Shown: positions 8,213 through 17,006 of the stretch, piece after piece
How the letters are laid out: every line of letters begins with the position of its first letter
How positions within the stretch are numbered: the first letter of the stretch is position 1
DNA from: DASUCS01 sp041166385
GTDB lineage: Bacteria > Actinomycetota > Acidimicrobiia > Acidimicrobiales > JACDCH01
Reading direction: 5' to 3'
Length of the DNA: 64,000 bases
Assembly: GCA_041166385.1 (NCBI GenBank)
Contig: JBEEFW010000119.1
Location: 1 to 64,000 of the forward strand
Notes under the pieces: model-generated
The model's input: the letters and a program-made list of their open reading frames with translations, nothing else
What the model was told of the DNA's origin: nothing
The model's database searches: none
Translations under genes and position numbers: made by a program

Positions 8213-8815
8213 ATGATCGACCTCGCCATCCTCGGGCTCCTCAAGGAGCAGGAACTCCACGGGTACGAGCTGCGCAAGCGGCTCGGCGACCTGCCGGGGG
8301 CGCGTTCTGGCGTGGTGTCGTTCGGGTCGCTCTACCCCGCGCTGGCCCGCCTCGAGCGGTCCGGCCTCGTCAAGGCGGTCGAGGCCAACACCCGCACCGA
8401 CAAGGCCCTGCCGTCGAGCGGATCGCTGGCGGGTGAGCTGGCCGCGTTCCGCGCTCGACACCTGCCGAGCGCCGGGGGCCGCAGCAAGAAAGTCTACGGC
8501 CTCACCCCGAAGGGCGAGGCCGAGCTCGTCGAGCTGCTCACCGATCCCCAACCCGTCGACGAGCGCACCTTTGCGTTGAAGGTCGCGTTCTGCCGGTACC
8601 TGCCCTCCGAACAACGCCTCGAGCTGTTCGAGCGCCGTCGAGCGGAGCTGCTCGCTCGCATCGCCGAACGACGTCGCGGCCCCGACCGCACGCTCGATCG
8701 CTACCTCCGCACCTTGCGCGAGCGCGACGACGCCACCTTGTCTCAAGACCTCGCTTGGCTCGACCGGCTCATCGCCGTCGAGTCGGGCCTTGCTATGGAG
8801 GACACCCCCTCATGA
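8213..8815 (+). CDS. PadR-family transcriptional regulator
   Basis: This 200-residue protein starts MIDLAILGLLKEQELHGYEL, the standard PadR winged-helix N-terminus, with SLYPALARLERSGLV as the recognition region and KKVYGLTPKGEAEL as the wing. The C-terminal half is a helical dimerisation region. The upstream frame is open, but the family N-terminus fixes the ATG at 8213. Its stop overlaps the start of ino1 (ATGA), so the two are one translationally coupled unit. This matches the conserved actinobacterial pair Rv0047c-Rv0046c. It probably controls this operon through the upstream dyads. Confidence 0.9.
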   Translation: MIDLAILGLLKEQELHGYELRKRLGDLPGARSGVVSFGSLYPALARLERSGLVKAVEANTRTDKALPSSGSLAGELAAFRARHLPSAGGRSKKVYGLTPKGEAELVELLTDPQPVDERTFALKVAFCRYLPSEQRLELFERRRAELLARIAERRRGPDRTLDRYLRTLRERDDATLSQDLAWLDRLIAVESGLAMEDTPS

Positions 8816-9885
8816 CGAAGCAACCGATTCGCCTCGCGATCGCCGGTATCGGCAACTGTGCGAGCTCGCTGCTCCAGGGCATCGAGTTCTACAAGGACGC
8901 CGATCCTTCAGAGCGCGTGCCCGGTCTGATGCACGTCGAGCTCGGCGGGTATCACGTGCGCGACATCAAGCTCGTTGCGGCGTTCGACGTCGACGCCGAC
9001 AAGGTGGGCATCGACACCAGCAAGGCGATCTTCGCTGGACAGAACAACACCATCAAGTTCAGCGACGTGCCCCATCTCGGGGTCACGGTGCAGCGCGCCC
9101 CCACGTTCGACGGTTTCGGCGAGTTCTACCGCGAGACGTGCGAGGAGTCGCCGGCGGCGCCGGTCGACGTCACCCAGGTGCTGAGGGACTCGCGTGCCGA
9201 CGTGCTCGTGTCGTACCTCCCTGTCGGGAGCGAGCAGGCGCAGAAGTACTACGCCCAGGCGTGCCTCGACGCGGGCGTCGCGTTCGTCAACGCCATCCCG
9301 GTGTTCATCGCGTCAGACCCTGAGTGGGCCGCCAAGTTCGAAGCGGCCGGCGTCCCGATCGTCGGTGACGACATCAAGAGCCAAGTCGGCGCCACGATCG
9401 TGCACCGCACGCTCGCTCGACTGTTCGAGGATCGTGGCACCACGATCGACCACACGTACCAGCTGAACTTCGGCGGCAACATGGACTTCAAGAACATGCT
9501 CGAGCGCAGTCGCTTGAAGTCCAAGAAGATCTCGAAGACGCAGTCGGTCACCAGCCAGATCGATCAGGGCATCAGCGACCGCGACGTGCACATCGGTCCG
9601 TCCGATCACGTGCCGTGGCTCGACGATCGCAAGTGGGCTCTCATCCGCCTCGAAGGACGCAACTTCGGCGATGTGCCCCTCACGGTCGAGCTCAAGCTCG
9701 AGGTGCACGACTCCCCCAACTCCGCGGGCGTCATCATCGACGCGGTGCGCTGCGCCAAGCTGGCCCAAGACCGCGGCATCGGTGGTCCGGTCACCCCGGC
9801 CTGCCAGTACTTCATGAAGTCGCCGCCGGTACAGGTGCACGACGAAGAGGCCCGCGACGCACTGGAGCAGTTCATCCAGGGCTGA
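8812..9885 (+). CDS. ino1: inositol-3-phosphate synthase (actinobacterial type)
   Basis: This 357-residue protein converts glucose-6-phosphate to inositol-3-phosphate using NAD, the first step toward phosphatidylinositol, mycothiol and other inositol compounds. Visible signatures are the Rossmann motif IAGIGNCASSLLQGIE, DVLVSYLPVGSEQAQKYYA, NAIPVFIASDPEW, the core VPIVGDDIKSQVGATIVHR and LNFGGNMDFKNM. Length matches mycobacterial Ino1 rather than the longer eukaryotic enzymes. The start overlaps the padR stop. Confidence 0.95.
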   Translation: MTKQPIRLAIAGIGNCASSLLQGIEFYKDADPSERVPGLMHVELGGYHVRDIKLVAAFDVDADKVGIDTSKAIFAGQNNTIKFSDVPHLGVTVQRAPTFDGFGEFYRETCEESPAAPVDVTQVLRDSRADVLVSYLPVGSEQAQKYYAQACLDAGVAFVNAIPVFIASDPEWAAKFEAAGVPIVGDDIKSQVGATIVHRTLARLFEDRGTTIDHTYQLNFGGNMDFKNMLERSRLKSKKISKTQSVTSQIDQGISDRDVHIGPSDHVPWLDDRKWALIRLEGRNFGDVPLTVELKLEVHDSPNSAGVIIDAVRCAKLAQDRGIGGPVTPACQYFMKSPPVQVHDEEARDALEQFIQG

Positions 9886-9903
9886 ATCTGAGACACTGTC
9901 GAG

Positions 9904-10680
9904 GTGAGTGAGTACACCTCGGCCGAATCCGTTGGATCCACCCTCGGCCGAACGGAACCAGCGGCGCTGAACGCTCGGTCGTTCACCGCGTGGCCGGCGT
10001 GGGTCGACCTGTCACTCGACATCGTCCAATACGGCCCCGACATCCCGAGCGAGGCCGAGCTCAAGTTGCTCGGCAACCTCGAGAACAAGCGCGTGCTCGA
10101 GCTCGGATGCGGCGGCGGACCGAATGCCGTGGCCATGGCGAAGCAGGGCGCGCGCGTCATCGCCGTCGACGATTCCGAGGAGCAGGTCGCACACGCTCGA
10201 CGGTTGATCGAGCGCGAAGAGACGAAGGTCGAGCTGCGCCACGGCGACCTCGCCGATCTCGCCTTCGTGCGGGCTGACACGATCGACGTGGCCGTCAGCG
10301 TGTACGCCCTCGGCGCGGTGCCCGACCTCGATCGAGTCTTCCGGCAGGTGCACCGCGTGCTGCGCCCTGAGGCGCCGCTGGTGATTTCGATGCCGCATCC
10401 CGCGTTCCGCATCGTCGACGCGTTCGGGAACCCGCCGATCCTGCGCCGCTCGTACTTCGACCGCACGCCGATCCCGTGGGTCGTCGGTGCGGAGACCGGC
10501 ACCGATCATCCGTTGACGATCTCGGACCTGTTCACCAGCTTGAACCGCGCCAACTTCCGCGTCGACACCGTGCTCGAGCCGGAACCACTGAAGGCCACCC
10601 CGCGCGGCCGCCACTGGACCGAAGCCATGCGTTGGGTGCCGGCGACGCTCATCGTCCGAGCGCGCAAGCAGGGAATCTAG
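9904..10680 (+). CDS. SAM-dependent methyltransferase
   Basis: This 258-residue protein starts at a GTG. Its class I methyltransferase fold has motif I VLELGCGGGPNAVAMA, an acidic end of strand 2 in VIAVDDS, and a motif IV-like segment DTIDVAVSVYALGAVPDL. The substrate is not evident; the C-terminal region (HPAFRIVDAFGNPPILRRSYFD) resembles the small-molecule or quinone-type methyltransferases. It ends in a CTAG shared with the convergent cca stop. It lies 18 bases downstream of ino1, so read-through from that operon is possible. Confidence 0.8.
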   Translation: MSEYTSAESVGSTLGRTEPAALNARSFTAWPAWVDLSLDIVQYGPDIPSEAELKLLGNLENKRVLELGCGGGPNAVAMAKQGARVIAVDDSEEQVAHARRLIEREETKVELRHGDLADLAFVRADTIDVAVSVYALGAVPDLDRVFRQVHRVLRPEAPLVISMPHPAFRIVDAFGNPPILRRSYFDRTPIPWVVGAETGTDHPLTISDLFTSLNRANFRVDTVLEPEPLKATPRGRHWTEAMRWVPATLIVRARKQGI

Positions 10681-12083
10681 GAGCGAGCGCTCCACCACTC
10701 TTTGAGCCGGCGCGTCGCTGCTTCCTGACCGAGCTCACCTTCGTCGAGGCGCAGCTCGAGCAGCCAGCGCATCGCCTCTCCCACCTCGGGTCCGGGTGGG
10801 AGTTCGAGCACGCGCATCACGGCGTTGCCGTCGAGCTCCGGGCGAATGGCGTTGAGCTCCTCCTGCTCTCGCAGTCGCGCAATGCGCTCCTCGAGCGCAT
10901 CCATGCGTCGGGCGAGCTCCTTCGCGCGCCGCTCGTTGCGAGTCGTGCAGTCGCACCGCGTGAGCTCGTTCAAGTCGCGTAGTTGGTCGCCCGCGTCGCG
11001 GACGTAGCGGCGCACCGCGCTGTCGGTCCACCCGCGGTCGCCTTCGCCGTAGCCGTGGAAACGCAGGTGGAGGAACACGAGCCGGCTGATCGCGTCGACC
11101 TCGTCGGTCGGATAGCGCAAGGCGGTGAGCCGCTCGCGGGCCATCCGCGCGCCGACCACCTCGTGATGGTGGAACGTCACTCCATGCTTCGCGACCGAGC
11201 GTGTCTTCGGCTTTCCGATGTCATGCAACAACGCCGCCAGTCGCACGAGCCGGTTCGACCCTCCGTCCGGCTTGAGCGGCGCCACGTTCGCGACCACGGC
11301 GATCGTGTGCTCGAGCACGTCCTTGTGGCGATGGATCGGATCCTGCTCCAGACGAAGGCCAGGGATCTCCGGCAGGAACTCGTCGAAGAGCCCCGTGTCG
11401 TACAGGAACCGCAGTCCGGCGGACGGGTCGTCGACCACGATCAGCTTGTCCAACTCGTCGCGGATCCGCTCCGCCGACACGATCTCCATCCGGTGGCGCA
11501 GCTGTTCGACCGCTGCCCGCAAGGCGTCATCCGGCTGTAGGCCATAGCCCGCGATGAACCGCGCCGCGCGCAGCATCCGCAGCGGGTCGTCGGTGAACGA
11601 CTGCTCCGGCGCCAGCGGCGTGCGCAGCCGATGATGCACAAGCAGGTCGGTGCGCCCGTCGAATGGATCGACGAGTTCAGGCTCCGGCAGCGTCAGCGCC
11701 ATCGCGTTCACGGTGAAGTCGCGGCGCGAGAGATCGGCTTCGATCGCGTCGGCGAACTCGACAGCCGGCTTGCGCGAGTCCGGGTGGTAGGCCTCGGCGC
11801 GGTGGGTCGTGATCTCGAACGACCGGTCCCCCTTCTTGGCCCCGATGGTGCCGAAGCGTTCGCCCTGGGTCCACATCGCGTCGGCCCATCCGTTCAGGAG
11901 TGCTTTGGTCTCCTCGGGACGAGCGTCAGTGGTGAGATCGATGTCCGGCTGCTCGAGCGGGCGGTCCGCGAGCAGGTCGCGCACGATGCCCCCGACGAGG
12001 TACAGGCGGTGCCCGGCCGCGGCGAACCGCTCAGCCAGGGGCCGCGTCTCCTCGAGGATGGGTCGCAGCCGCTCCTGGATCAC
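10677..12083 (-). CDS. cca: CCA tRNA nucleotidyltransferase
   Basis: This 468-residue protein adds or repairs the 3' CCA end of tRNAs. The head carries LYLVGGIVRDLLADRP and the metal-binding DxD in QPDIDLTTDARP, followed by RRDFTVNAMAL, DPFDGRTDL and TDDPLRMLRAARF. An HD domain follows (LAALLHDIGKPKTR). The position upstream of DUF6049, sigma and trxB matches the M. tuberculosis gene called pcnA (Rv3907c). It starts at a GTG. It is relevant to this window because the nearby tRNA-Ile lacks an encoded CCA. Confidence 0.93.
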   Translation of the reverse strand: MIQERLRPILEETRPLAERFAAAGHRLYLVGGIVRDLLADRPLEQPDIDLTTDARPEETKALLNGWADAMWTQGERFGTIGAKKGDRSFEITTHRAEAYHPDSRKPAVEFADAIEADLSRRDFTVNAMALTLPEPELVDPFDGRTDLLVHHRLRTPLAPEQSFTDDPLRMLRAARFIAGYGLQPDDALRAAVEQLRHRMEIVSAERIRDELDKLIVVDDPSAGLRFLYDTGLFDEFLPEIPGLRLEQDPIHRHKDVLEHTIAVVANVAPLKPDGGSNRLVRLAALLHDIGKPKTRSVAKHGVTFHHHEVVGARMARERLTALRYPTDEVDAISRLVFLHLRFHGYGEGDRGWTDSAVRRYVRDAGDQLRDLNELTRCDCTTRNERRAKELARRMDALEERIARLREQEELNAIRPELDGNAVMRVLELPPGPEVGEAMRWLLELRLDEGELGQEAATRRLKEWWSARS

Positions 12084-12123
12084 AAAGAAGAAGGTAGTGG
12101 CGGGTCAAAACCGCACCAGTACC

Positions 12124-13206
12124 TCAATACGCGCTGGCGAGACCGGCTTGTTGCAGCGCGATGCGGAGGTCTTCCGGTTGCGTCGCCACCCCAAGGGCGT
12201 CGCGCAGGCTCACGAGGCCGTCCTTGAACAACGTGAACAGCGCCTGATCGAACGTCTGCATGCCGTGGTACTCACCTTCGGCGACGATGCGCTCGAGCGC
12301 GCTGGCCCGATCGACGTCGACGATGCAGTCGTAGACCTTCGGCGTGTTGATGAGGACCTCGACGGCGGCGGTGCGTCCCTTACCGTCAGCACGATCCAAG
12401 AGGCGCTGGCTGATGACCGCTCGCAGCGACGACGCCAGAAGGTGGCGCGCCTGCTTCTGCTGATGCGGCGGGTAGAAGTCGATCACACGGTTGATCGTCT
12501 CGGCCGCGTTCTGGGTGGGCAGCGTTGCGAGCACGAGATGCCCGGTCGAGGCGGCCGCCAGCACGGCTTCGAGCGTCTCGAAGTCGGACAGCACGCTGAC
12601 CACGAGCACATCAGGACCTTGCCGAAGGGCGCGCCGCACCGCGTCCGCCGGATTTTGCGTGTCGGTGCCGATCTCGCGCTGGCTGATGATCGACTGCTTG
12701 TCGGTGTGGAGGTACTCGACGGGATCTTCGATCGTGATGATGTGGGCGGCGCGGTTGTCATTGATGTGGTCGATCAGCGCGTTGATCGTCGTGGTCTTGC
12801 CGGAGCCGGCAGGACCGGTGACAAGTATCAGCCCGCTCTGCTCCGTGGCGAGCCGTTCCACGACCGGTGGCAACCCGAGGCGTTCCCACGACGGGATGCC
12901 GGGGACGACGCGCCGGAACACGACCGCCAGCGAACCGCGCTGCCGGTAGAGGTGGACGCGGAAACGGCCCACGCCGGAGACGCTCAGTGCGTAGTCGAGA
13001 TCCCCGCGCTCCTCGAGCTCGGCGATGCGGCTGGGCGGGACGATCGCTTCCGCGAGGGCTTCGGTCTGGGCCACGTCGACGGGCGGGAACGGCGCCGGTT
13101 GCAGCCGGCCGTCGATCCGGACATGCGGAGGAGAACCGACCTTCACGTAGAGGTCGGAACCGCGCATCTCCATCAGGTATTGCAGGAGCTCCTGGAGCTC
13201 GGCCAC
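12124..13206 (-). CDS. PilT-like secretion ATPase with degenerate Walker B and His box
   Basis: This 360-residue protein has the PilT/VirB11-type architecture: an N-terminal domain with GSDLYVKVGSPPHVRIDG and a C-terminal RecA-like core. Walker A is intact (GPAGSGKT, 131-138) and the Asp box reads TIEDPVEYLH. The Walker B segment reads DVLVVSVLSD (199-208), where canonical PilT has DVILVGEMRD, so the Glu is Val205 and the Arg is Ser207. The His box reads ATLPTQNAAETI, where PilT has GTLHTSSAAKTI, so His is Pro230. It may bind but not efficiently hydrolyse ATP. No other pilus genes are in the window. Confidence 0.85.
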   Translation of the reverse strand: MAELQELLQYLMEMRGSDLYVKVGSPPHVRIDGRLQPAPFPPVDVAQTEALAEAIVPPSRIAELEERGDLDYALSVSGVGRFRVHLYRQRGSLAVVFRRVVPGIPSWERLGLPPVVERLATEQSGLILVTGPAGSGKTTTINALIDHINDNRAAHIITIEDPVEYLHTDKQSIISQREIGTDTQNPADAVRRALRQGPDVLVVSVLSDFETLEAVLAAASTGHLVLATLPTQNAAETINRVIDFYPPHQQKQARHLLASSLRAVISQRLLDRADGKGRTAAVEVLINTPKVYDCIVDVDRASALERIVAEGEYHGMQTFDQALFTLFKDGLVSLRDALGVATQPEDLRIALQQAGLASAY

Positions 13207-13233
13207 GCGTGCATCCTCAGAGTTGGGTACACC

Positions 13234-14247
13234 TCATCCATCGTTCGCTTGGGCCTGGATCTTGAGCGCGGCGTCCACAACGTTTCGCCCCAAGCCGGCG
13301 GAGGTGGGCTTTTCCGGGCGATAGTCGAGTCCGGCGAGGGCGGCGACGCAGGCCCCGGACGATGCGGCGAGCGCATCGAGGTCGTAGCCGCCCTCCAGGA
13401 ATCCGACCACTCTGCGTGGCCCGACCAGCGGAAGCAGTCGCTCGGTGAGCAGCGCGTAGTCGCCGCTGGCCAGACCCATGTCGGTCAGCGGATCGAGTCG
13501 GTGGGCGTCGAAGCCAGCAGAGAGCAACAGCCAGGTCGGGCTCCACGTCTCGGCGAACGGCGCGATGACGTCGTCCACGGCGGCGAGATACGCGTCACCA
13601 GAAGTGCCCGCGGGGAACGGGAAGTTGATGGTGTGGCCGGCGGCATCCCCGCGACCTGTCTCGTTGAGCGCGCCCGTGCCGGGGAACAGCGGCCATTCGT
13701 GCATCGACACATACGTGACGCGCTCGTCGCCGTAGAAGAGATCCTGCGTGCCGTTGCCATGATGCGCGTCGAAGTCGACGATGAGCACCCGCTCCCCGCG
13801 ATCCGCGAGCGCCGCGGCGGTGATCGCGACGTTGTTGAGCAGGCAGAAGCCCATCGCGCGGTCAGCGAGCGCGTGATGTCCGGGCGGACGCACCGCGCAG
13901 AACGCCGCATCGGCTTCACCCTGGTCGAGACGATCGACAGCGTCGAGTCCTGCACCTGCGGCGAGGAGTGCAGCCTCGAACGACGCCGAACTCGCGCCGG
14001 TGTCGGGGTCGAGCCGCCCGCCGCCTGCTTGGCAGAACTGGTCGACACGTTCGACGTAGGACGCGTCGTGCACCCGAGTCACCTCGGCGCGCGTCGCGGG
14101 GCGAGGGGCGAACGCGATGAGGGCCTCGCCGAGGTCGGCGGCCGCGACGCCGGCCAGAACCGCATCGAGCCGAGCAGGGCGTTCAGGGTGGCGGCCGCCG
14201 GCGATGTGCTCCAGGTAGCGCTCGTGGGTAGCGAACAGCACCGGCAC
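13234..14247 (-). CDS. histone deacetylase-family amidohydrolase
   Basis: This 337-residue zinc-dependent deacetylase starts at a GTG. All catalytic elements are present: RPPGHHA (His pair), MGFCLLNNVA, DFDAHHGNGTQ (metal-binding Asp and His), LLSAGFDAH (second metal Asp) and FLEGGYDLDAL (Gly-Gly-Tyr transition-state loop). Bacterial members act on acetyl-lysine, acetylpolyamines or acetoin-pathway proteins; the substrate here is unknown. It ends 27 bases before the pilT-like gene on the same strand. Confidence 0.92.
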   Translation of the reverse strand: MPVLFATHERYLEHIAGGRHPERPARLDAVLAGVAAADLGEALIAFAPRPATRAEVTRVHDASYVERVDQFCQAGGGRLDPDTGASSASFEAALLAAGAGLDAVDRLDQGEADAAFCAVRPPGHHALADRAMGFCLLNNVAITAAALADRGERVLIVDFDAHHGNGTQDLFYGDERVTYVSMHEWPLFPGTGALNETGRGDAAGHTINFPFPAGTSGDAYLAAVDDVIAPFAETWSPTWLLLSAGFDAHRLDPLTDMGLASGDYALLTERLLPLVGPRRVVGFLEGGYDLDALAASSGACVAALAGLDYRPEKPTSAGLGRNVVDAALKIQAQANDG

Positions 14248-14332
14248 GACCGACGAGGGTATCTGTACCCCCGCACGCCGTTCACCACGGCGTGGACCGA
14301 CCTACGCTCGCCGCCGTGCGCTGGAGTCACGA

Positions 14333-15034
14333 TTGAGCCTCGACCTCGTGCGCTGGGGTGCCGACCGGCTGCGCGTCGGCTCGTGGCGGGGAGACGCGCG
14401 GATCGCCTACATCGCGCCGTTGGCCGACGGCGCGCCGGCTGCGGTCGATGCCGTGCGTCGCTGCTGCGACGTCTTGGGCGGGCGCGGGTATCGCGAGGTG
14501 ATCACCGCCGCGCTCGGCCCAGCCGAGTCGCGAGGCTTCATCGAGGCCGGCTTCCAGGTTCGGGAGCGGCTGCACCTGCTCGCGCACGACCTCATGGATC
14601 TTCCGGCCGCAACCACGGCCGCGTTGCGACGGGGCCGTCGGATCGATCGTGTGGCGGCGCTCGAGGTCGACGGCCGCTCGTTCGATTCGTTCTGGCGACT
14701 CGACGACGGAGGGTTCGACGAGGCGATCGCCGCGACACCATCAAGCCGCTTTCGTATCGCCATCGAGGGTCAAGACGTCGTCGGCTACGCGGTGTCGGGA
14801 CGCGCCGGGCCGCGCGGTTTCTTGCAGCGGCTCGCGGTCGATCCCGAGCATCAGCGTCAAGGACTCGGACGCGCGCTCGCCACCGACGGGTTGCGGTGGA
14901 TGAAACGACGCGGCGTTGATCGAGCAATGGTCAACACCCAGGAACGCAACGACGGAGCGCTGGCGCTGTACGAACATCTCGGGTTCCGCCTGCAACCCGG
15001 CGGCCTGGCGGTGTTGCAGATCGCTCTCGCATGA
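14333..15034 (+). CDS. tandem GNAT-type N-acetyltransferase
   Basis: This 233-residue protein has a clear C-terminal GNAT domain: FLQRLAVDPEHQRQGLGRAL holds the acetyl-CoA pyrophosphate loop, and ERNDGALALYEHLGFR is the last strand-helix. The N-terminal half (GGRGYREVITAALGPAESRG, EAGFQVRERLHLL) looks like a second, degenerate GNAT fold, as in MshD-type proteins. The start is a TTG at 14333; a GTG five codons later is equally possible. Its stop overlaps the DUF6049 start (ATGA), so the pair is coupled. Substrate unknown. Confidence 0.75.
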   Translation: MSLDLVRWGADRLRVGSWRGDARIAYIAPLADGAPAAVDAVRRCCDVLGGRGYREVITAALGPAESRGFIEAGFQVRERLHLLAHDLMDLPAATTAALRRGRRIDRVAALEVDGRSFDSFWRLDDGGFDEAIAATPSSRFRIAIEGQDVVGYAVSGRAGPRGFLQRLAVDPEHQRQGLGRALATDGLRWMKRRGVDRAMVNTQERNDGALALYEHLGFRLQPGGLAVLQIALA

Positions 15035-16977
15035 GGCGATCGATCGCGGGAGCGCTCCTCCTCTTCGCGCTCGCCGCGCTCTCCCCCCCCAGCGCGGCGC
15101 GGCCGCGGTCCCCTGCGCAGCCGCGTTCCGGCATCCTCCAGCTCGTCAGCCAGACACCGGTCGTCGAGCCGGGCGACGACCTCACGATCCGGCTGCGCGT
15201 GACCGGTGCACCTGTCGGTGCACAGATCCGGGTCGACGTCCGGGGCCGCGTCCCGACGCGATCCGACTTCAAGGCCACATTGACCGGCAAGGTCGTTCGG
15301 CCTCGCGTGTCGGGGCTCGTCGTTCCCGCGGTTCCCGACGCGTCGGGCATCGTCGTGGTCATGGTCCCGACCCGCGACCTTCAGACGGAGGGCGTGTACC
15401 CGATCACCGTCGACCTCCTCACCGACAAGGGTTCCGCGCTCGACTCGCTGCTCTCCTTCATGGTGCGGATGCCGTTGAGTCGGAGCTTCGGTCCGCTCGG
15501 CGTCGCCATCGTGTTGCCTGTCGGCGGTCGGCCAGCGCTGCGCGCCGACGGAACCACGGCGCTCGACGCGTCGGACGCACAGTCGGTGCTGAGCACCGCG
15601 TCCATCCTCGAAGCGCACGCGGGAATGCCGCTGACGATCGCGCCGACGCCGGAGACGCTCGACGCGTTGGAGAAGTCCACGGCCGACGAGCTCCGCAAAG
15701 CGGTCGTCGGGCGGCAGCTGACGCTCACGCCGTATGTGCATCTGCATCCCGCGGAGTGGCTGGCGTCGGGCCTCGCGCCCGAGCTGTTCCGAGCGTTCGA
15801 CCGCGGCGCCACCAGCGTTCGCGACCACGTCGCCCCTCCGGACACGTCGACCTACGTGGCTGACGACCGGATGACGTCGGAGGCCGCACGATCGCTGCGC
15901 GACCGAGGCGTCGAGTCGATGGTCGTGGCCGAGGAGGGCTTGGCGCCACTGGACGAGCGGCTCTTCAACCGGACGCTGACCCAGCCGTTCTTACTCAATG
16001 GCGTCGATGGCGTGGGGGCCGCCGTGGCCGATGCATCGCTGCGCGCACACGCGGGCGAGACCGGCGACCCGATCCTCGATGCAAATCATCTCGTGGCTGA
16101 CCTCGCGGTCCTCTACTTCGACAATCCTCCCGACAAGCGCGCGGCGGTCGTGGCATTCGGCGAGGACCAACACGTCGACCCGCAGCTACTTGACGCGCTC
16201 CTCACCGCGCTCGACCCCGCCACGAATCGCATCATGCAGCCGGTCACGCTCTCGACCTTGTTCGCAACGGTGCCGCGCGCCGGGTCGCGCGGGGAGACCA
16301 CCGGTCAAGGCACCCCGCTCACTCGCACGTTGTCGCCGGCGCCGCTCTCGAACCTCTCCGATTTCGCGGCCGGATTGCGCACAGAGGAGAGCGAGCTCGG
16401 CTCGTATCGCGAGATGGTGACCGCGGACAACCCGCGGCCGGCGGAGTTCGAGCGACGCGCGCTGGTCGCCGGCTCGGCCGACCTGTCGGCAACCGAGCAA
16501 CGCGCAGCTCTCGACGCCATCCAAGCCGCCATCCAAGCCGAAGCGGCCAAGGTGCAACCGCCACCCCGGCAGACGATCAACTTCACGGCACGCGACGGCG
16601 TGGTTTCACTGACCATCCGCAACACGACCGGGTACCCCGTCAAGATCCTGTTGCGACTGCAAGGCGACAAGCTCGAGCTTCCGGGACACGAGAGCGGGCT
16701 GGTCGACGTGACCCTCACGGAGGAGACCACTCGCGTCTCGTTGAACGTGCGCACTCGCGCCTCAGGCGACTCCCCTCTCGATATCACCCTCACCTCGCCC
16801 GACGGGAATCTCGTGATCGGACGTACGCGTGTGACAGTGCGATCGACTGCCTTCTCCGGCGTCGGGCTCATCCTCTCGCTCGGGGCGGGCACGTTCCTCG
16901 CCGTCTGGTGGCTGCGCCATGTGATCGCCGCCCGGCGCGAGCGGAGCAAGAGCCGCCCGGCGCCGCTTGAGACCTGA
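15031..16977 (+). CDS. DUF6049-type secreted, membrane-anchored envelope protein
   Basis: This 648-residue protein has a signal peptide (MRRSIAGALLLFALAALSPP), a large extracytoplasmic region, and a C-terminal helix (VGLILSLGAGTFLAVWWLRH) followed by a basic tail. It corresponds in position and architecture to Rv3909, which lies between cca and murJ in mycobacteria. Two beta-sandwich-like regions flank a central domain containing LTLTPYVHLHPAEWLASG. The function of the family is unknown; conserved linkage to cell-wall genes suggests an envelope role. Confidence 0.8.
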   Translation: MRRSIAGALLLFALAALSPPSAARPRSPAQPRSGILQLVSQTPVVEPGDDLTIRLRVTGAPVGAQIRVDVRGRVPTRSDFKATLTGKVVRPRVSGLVVPAVPDASGIVVVMVPTRDLQTEGVYPITVDLLTDKGSALDSLLSFMVRMPLSRSFGPLGVAIVLPVGGRPALRADGTTALDASDAQSVLSTASILEAHAGMPLTIAPTPETLDALEKSTADELRKAVVGRQLTLTPYVHLHPAEWLASGLAPELFRAFDRGATSVRDHVAPPDTSTYVADDRMTSEAARSLRDRGVESMVVAEEGLAPLDERLFNRTLTQPFLLNGVDGVGAAVADASLRAHAGETGDPILDANHLVADLAVLYFDNPPDKRAAVVAFGEDQHVDPQLLDALLTALDPATNRIMQPVTLSTLFATVPRAGSRGETTGQGTPLTRTLSPAPLSNLSDFAAGLRTEESELGSYREMVTADNPRPAEFERRALVAGSADLSATEQRAALDAIQAAIQAEAAKVQPPPRQTINFTARDGVVSLTIRNTTGYPVKILLRLQGDKLELPGHESGLVDVTLTEETTRVSLNVRTRASGDSPLDITLTSPDGNLVIGRTRVTVRSTAFSGVGLILSLGAGTFLAVWWLRHVIAARRERSKSRPAPLET

Positions 16978-17006
16978 GACGCCCGCTCACCTAACCTGCA
17001 GTCCCC

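Noticed and set aside
11809..14919. 1036-residue open frame on the plus strand across cca, pilT-like and HDAC genes
   Set aside because: It is antisense to three well-recognised genes, shows no domain, and is explained by high-G+C codon structure. Only its last part coincides with the GNAT region, which is in another frame.
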